A DNA stretch of 24,775 nt, from positions 1 through 24,775 of the forward strand of contig CANCBY010000014.1 in assembly GCA_947374445.1 (NCBI GenBank), read 5' to 3'. The translations under genes were made by a program, and so were the position numbers. This DNA is from Pseudobdellovibrionaceae bacterium. Lineage in GTDB: Bacteria > Bdellovibrionota > Bdellovibrionia > Bdellovibrionales > Bdellovibrionaceae. Within the stretch, counting starts at the first letter, position 1. Every line of letters begins with the position of its first letter. The notes under the pieces are model-generated. The model was not told the DNA's origin and ran no database searches. It was given only the letters and a program-made list of their open reading frames with translations. Of this stretch, positions 21,181-24,775 are shown one piece after another.

Positions 21181-23004
21181 ATGTTTCGCGAGATTAAGCG
21201 TTTTGTCGTAGGCAAACCGTTGTCAAATGTTCAGCTTTCACATCACGCTCAAATTCCTAAATGGAAAGCGCTATCGACTCTTTCATCTGATGCCTTGTCT
21301 TCAGTGGCCTATGCAACCGACGCTATTTTGTTTGTGCTTGCTGCGTTTTCAACAGCGGCAATTGTATGGTCCATCCCGATTGCATTTGGTATTTGCATCT
21401 TATTGATTTTGATCACGTTGTCATATCGACAGACCATCGAGGCTTATCCTCATGGTGGGGGTGCTTACACTGTTGCTAAAGAAAATCTCGGACAAAATGC
21501 GGGGCTGGTTGCTGGCGCTTCGCTATTGATTGACTACACTTTGACGGTGTCTGTGTCTGTTGCGGCTGGGATTGAAAATATCAACTCAGCGTTTCCGCAA
21601 ATGATTCCCTACAAACTTTGGTTTTGTGGCTTAATTATTTTGGTCATCATGCTTATGAATCTACGTGGAATTAAAGAATCTGCGACGGTCTTTGCATTTC
21701 CGACTTACTTTTTTATATTTTCTGTTTTTGCCCTGATCTGTAAGGGTGTTTTTGACATTGCTACAGGCAATCAGCCGCCAACAGCGAGTGTTGTATCGCA
21801 GTCTTATGCTGCTGTTCCGATGATTTTGCTGTTAAGAGCATTTGCTTCCGGATGTTCTGCGCTGACTGGGGTCGAAGCGATCTCTAATGGAATTCCAGTA
21901 TTTCAAGAGCCTCAGCAACGAAATGCCAAAATCACTTTGATGTGGATGTCTGGCATCTTAGGCGCGATGTTTATCGGCATCACCTTGCTTGCGCATTCGT
22001 TATCGATTGTTCCTCACGAGAACGAAACTCTGATTTCGCTTTTGGGCCGCGCTGTTTTTAATGACAGCTTTATGTATTATTTTTTGCAGGCCTCAACGGC
22101 GCTGATTCTTTTTTTGGCGGCCAACACGAGCTATGCAGATTTTCCGCGCCTAGCTTCGTTGCTGGCCAAAGACCGCTATTTACCACGACAACTAGCTTCA
22201 TTGGGCGACCGTTTGGTTTTTTCAAACGGAATTTTAGGATTGAGCCTGGCCGCTGCATTTTTGGTTTTTAGGTACGACGCCGAGTCGATTCATCTGATTC
22301 CGCTTTACGCTGTTGGCGTATTTTTATCTTTCACGCTTTCGCAAGCAGGCATGGTGGTCCATCATCTTCGCCACAAAGGCCGAAAATGGCTTCGCTCTTT
22401 GATTTTGAATGCTTTGGGTGGCATTGCGACTCTGGTTGTTCTTTGTGATATTGCGATTACAAAGTTTACTTCGGGTGCATGGATGGTTTTGTTGGCAATT
22501 CCAGCCTGCGTTTATTTGTTTAAAAAAATTCACCATCATTATCATTGTGTTGCGCTGGAGCTCAGCCTCGATGGTCGAAAACCAAGGCCGCTTAAAAAAC
22601 TAGAAAGCCTCGTTGTGATCCCCGTCTCAGCGATTCATCAAGGTGTTATTGATGCTGCAGAATATGCGCTATCAATTTCAAATGATGTTCGTGGTTGTTA
22701 TGTCGAGTTAGATCCAGAGGCAACAGCTCGGATGCAAGAGCAATGGAATCTTTGGATCCCCGGCATTCCGTTGGTTGTGTTGGAGTCACCGTATCGCTCG
22801 GTGATTGGCCCGTTGATTGATTACATCAACGATTGCGAGCAGAAATCGACTCATCAGTTGGTGACGGTGCTGATTCCTGAGTTTGTGACACATCGCTGGT
22901 GGCATGCGCTTTTACATAATCACACGGCTGTTTTTATTCGCGCGGCTCTTGGGTTTAATCGCAAGAAGGTTATTACGAATATTAAATATCATCTAAAGAG
23001 CTAG
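21181..23004 (+). CDS. KimA-like potassium importer (APC/KUP superfamily)
   Basis: The 607-residue product has about twelve membrane segments (to about residue 455) and a cytosolic C-terminal domain of about 150 residues. Length equals B. subtilis KimA (607). LSTLSSDALSSVAYATD (31-47), LIDYTLTVSVS (116-126) and ALTGVEAISNG (227-237) correspond to the segments that bind potassium in KimA; Asp37, Tyr44, Asp118 and Thr122 sit one position beyond the ligands I recall for KimA. It would import potassium with protons, and in Gram-positives KimA is controlled by cyclic di-AMP; whether that applies here is unknown. GGAG 7 bases before the ATG supports the start. Another APC-family cation or amino-acid permease remains possible. 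Confidence 0.75.
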   Translation: MFREIKRFVVGKPLSNVQLSHHAQIPKWKALSTLSSDALSSVAYATDAILFVLAAFSTAAIVWSIPIAFGICILLILITLSYRQTIEAYPHGGGAYTVAKENLGQNAGLVAGASLLIDYTLTVSVSVAAGIENINSAFPQMIPYKLWFCGLIILVIMLMNLRGIKESATVFAFPTYFFIFSVFALICKGVFDIATGNQPPTASVVSQSYAAVPMILLLRAFASGCSALTGVEAISNGIPVFQEPQQRNAKITLMWMSGILGAMFIGITLLAHSLSIVPHENETLISLLGRAVFNDSFMYYFLQASTALILFLAANTSYADFPRLASLLAKDRYLPRQLASLGDRLVFSNGILGLSLAAAFLVFRYDAESIHLIPLYAVGVFLSFTLSQAGMVVHHLRHKGRKWLRSLILNALGGIATLVVLCDIAITKFTSGAWMVLLAIPACVYLFKKIHHHYHCVALELSLDGRKPRPLKKLESLVVIPVSAIHQGVIDAAEYALSISNDVRGCYVELDPEATARMQEQWNLWIPGIPLVVLESPYRSVIGPLIDYINDCEQKSTHQLVTVLIPEFVTHRWWHALLHNHTAVFIRAALGFNRKKVITNIKYHLKS

Positions 23005-23011
23005 GGGATTT

Positions 23012-23041
23012 GGCTCAAAAAACAAACCCGTTTTTTGAGTC
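23012..23041. terminator. Hairpin between convergent genes, probably a shared terminator
   Basis: GGCTCAAAAAAC (23012-23023) pairs with GTTTTTTGAGTC (23030-23041) around AAACCC; 11 Watson-Crick pairs and one G-T. The stem contains its own A and T runs but no T-run follows it on either strand, so termination would be less efficient. It lies exactly between the two convergent stops. Confidence 0.55.
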
Positions 23042-24775
23042 TTAGCTCTCGCCCAAAGTTCCAGCTGCCGCAAAAGCCCTCTTGGTTGCCTCTGTATTTA
23101 TGTCCTTCTTTTGCAGTCGATCCATCAAGCTGTAAGCACATGGCACCACATAGAGTGTCAGTACTGTTGAAACCAAAACACCACCGATAATTGCGATCGC
23201 CATTGGGACGCGAGTTTCAGCTCCGGGGCCTATCGCGAGTGCTGGAGGAATGGCTCCGACGATGGTTGCAAAAGAGGTCATAAGAATTGGCCTCAGGCGC
23301 ACGGGGCACGCTGTGAGCAGCGCCTTGATGACATCTTTTTCTCCGTGCTCGCGGGTACTATTTGTAAACTCCACAAGAAGAATTGAATTCTTCTTCACGA
23401 TTCCCATCAAAAGAATCAGTCCAATCATTGAATAAATATTGAGTGACTGGCCCGAGATCCACAACGCTAAGAAGGCTCCGCTGATGCTAAATGGCAACGC
23501 CAGCAATACCGAGATTGGGTCAATGAACGAGTTGAACTGCGAAGCTAAAACCATGTAGGCCACAATCAGGCCCATCACGAGAGCAAACAAAAGTCCTTGA
23601 AAGGACTCCTTCATAGACTGAGTGCTACCACCGAAATCAACCGAGTATCCCGGGGGCAAAAGTTTGGCTCCGAGTTCTGCTACTTTGGCCACGGCCGCTT
23701 GTTGCGATACGCCGGGCTTGATGTTGGCGTAGACTGAAATCGCGCGCTGACGATCGACGCGTGATATTTGCTGAAGGCTTGGCTTTGTTTCTTGAGTCAC
23801 GACAGAAGAAAGTGGGATGAGATTTCCCCTGCTGTTTCCTACTAAAAGATTTTTGATTTCATCGACGGTGTCATACTCCTTCCGAATTTGCAGCCTTACA
23901 TCATAGCGCTTTCCATCTTTTGGATATTGCCCCACTTTAACGCCACCAATAAGAGAGTTCACAGTTTTGCCGATGGTCTGAATACTTATACCATGAAATG
24001 CGGCTTGTTTTCTGTCGGGAGTGATTTGAACTTCGGGCATTCCCAAAAGGTAATTCGTATCCACGTCGACCATAAGATCAGACTTTGCCATTTCGTCCAT
24101 CAAGATCTTGCTGTGTTTAGCAAGCTCATCCCAATTGCTTCCGAGAATATTAAATTCAATCGGAAAGCCACGACCCGATGAAAAGCCCCTCATTGAAAGA
24201 TCTTGGATGATTGGTTTTACATCGCCGATGGCAATAAGTGCTGGCCGTACAATATCCATGAACTCTTGCTGAGTGATGTGCTTATTAGTGGCTGGGTTTT
24301 TAGGTCTGTCGGACACGGGTTTCATCGTAACAAAGAAAGTTGCGGTGTTTCCGTCGGAAGCTCCACCGCCAAAGCCACCAACAGCTACGTAGACTTTGAG
24401 AACTTCGGCTCTTGCCATTAAAAATGCCTCGGCTTTTTTAACTTTTTCGTCTGTGTATTTGAGCGAAGAGCCCACGGAGGTCTGAAAACGAATCAGAAAA
24501 GAGCCCTGATCTTGCGCCGGTGAAAATTCTTTGTTCACAAATTTGACTGAGAAAAAAGAAACGATCATAAAAACAACTGAAGCACCGATAGTCTTCCAGC
24601 GATTGCCTAAAGACCAGGCCAGAGTTCGTTCGTAAAAAAGCCGAGTCCAGTCCATACCCGACTCAAAGGCCTTACCAACTTTTGATTTGCGCTCGCCCAT
24701 TTCAACAAAACTTGCGCATCTCATGGGAGTGATCGTAAGGGCCTCAAGAAGCGAGAACAAGACTGCGACTGAGAT
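23042..24775 (-). CDS. RND efflux pump inner-membrane subunit, C-terminal part (AcrB/HAE-1 family)
   Basis: The reading frame runs off the window at 24775; the visible 577 residues are about the C-terminal 55% of a roughly 1040-residue pump. They begin at the sixth membrane segment (VAVLFSLLEALTITPM), followed by the second large periplasmic loop (EFSPAQDQGSFLIRF, then GKTVNSLIGG and PLSSVV), and membrane segments 8-12 with VMGLIVAYMVLASQFNSF, IYSMIGLILLMGIVKKNSILLVEF and RLRPILMTSFATIVGAIPPAL. The TM4 proton-relay aspartates and the N-terminal half lie outside. It would extrude hydrophobic compounds together with a periplasmic adaptor and outer-membrane channel, probably coded upstream beyond the window. 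Confidence 0.93.
   Translation of the reverse strand: MSVAVLFSLLEALTITPMRCASFVEMGERKSKVGKAFESGMDWTRLFYERTLAWSLGNRWKTIGASVVFMIVSFFSVKFVNKEFSPAQDQGSFLIRFQTSVGSSLKYTDEKVKKAEAFLMARAEVLKVYVAVGGFGGGASDGNTATFFVTMKPVSDRPKNPATNKHITQQEFMDIVRPALIAIGDVKPIIQDLSMRGFSSGRGFPIEFNILGSNWDELAKHSKILMDEMAKSDLMVDVDTNYLLGMPEVQITPDRKQAAFHGISIQTIGKTVNSLIGGVKVGQYPKDGKRYDVRLQIRKEYDTVDEIKNLLVGNSRGNLIPLSSVVTQETKPSLQQISRVDRQRAISVYANIKPGVSQQAAVAKVAELGAKLLPPGYSVDFGGSTQSMKESFQGLLFALVMGLIVAYMVLASQFNSFIDPISVLLALPFSISGAFLALWISGQSLNIYSMIGLILLMGIVKKNSILLVEFTNSTREHGEKDVIKALLTACPVRLRPILMTSFATIVGAIPPALAIGPGAETRVPMAIAIIGGVLVSTVLTLYVVPCAYSLMDRLQKKDINTEATKRAFAAAGTLGES

Noticed and set aside
24203..24421. Plus-strand open frames opposite the RND pump gene
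   Set aside because: They are shadows of a conserved efflux gene and have no ribosome site or recognisable domain.

Overview
The window looks like chromosomal DNA of a predatory bacterium of the Bdellovibrio group. The main reason is the 64-residue protein at 20910-21104, a one-domain bacterial histone that closely resembles, from memory, the histone Bd0055 of Bdellovibrio bacteriovorus. The many short secreted or lipid-anchored proteins without recognisable domains fit the same assignment. No phage, insertion sequence, CRISPR array, tRNA or rRNA was seen; this is mostly dense housekeeping sequence.

Layout. (1) 1-2051, minus strand: a small secreted cysteine-containing protein, then an alpha/beta hydrolase placed directly behind a two-FHA-domain protein. 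(2) 2194-4163, plus strand: rpsF, a polytopic membrane protein (DUF2232-like) and rplI, closed by a strong terminator. The usual rpsR is not there, and bS6 carries an eight-unit Asp-Arg-Gly tail. (3) 4215-6305: a 69-residue protein on minus, a perfect 19-bp palindrome, then a UDP-glucuronate decarboxylase-like SDR enzyme translationally coupled to a membrane protein with an HExxH zinc-protease motif. (4) 6280-8929, minus strand: dnaB, a Fis-like regulator and queE. (5) 9033-17999, plus strand: a roughly 9-kb, almost gap-free gene string of ftsK, a secreted helical protein, an LptM-like lipoprotein, dapF, dapA, dapB, a degenerate FolK-like protein, a lipoprotein and a 729-residue exported protein. 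It joins chromosome segregation at division, diaminopimelate/lysine supply for peptidoglycan, and outer-membrane biogenesis. (6) 18006-19301, minus: murD. (7) 19330-23004, plus: a membrane-anchored metallophosphoesterase, the histone with a structured leader, and a KimA-like potassium importer. (8) 23042 to the window end, minus: the C-terminal half of an RND efflux pump subunit.

The common theme is envelope and division biology (ftsK, dap genes, murD, LptM-like protein, UXS-like enzyme, metallophosphoesterase) beside replication and nucleoid genes (dnaB, Fis-like protein, histone). I found no clear-cut new multi-gene defence or biosynthetic system. The best leads are the histone with its hairpin-rich leader, the FHA/hydrolase pair, the coupled UXS/HExxH pair, the FolK-like protein that seems to have lost its metal-binding aspartates, and the large exported protein at the end of the dap gene string.

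Family assignments come from reading motifs and from recall; no database search was run.
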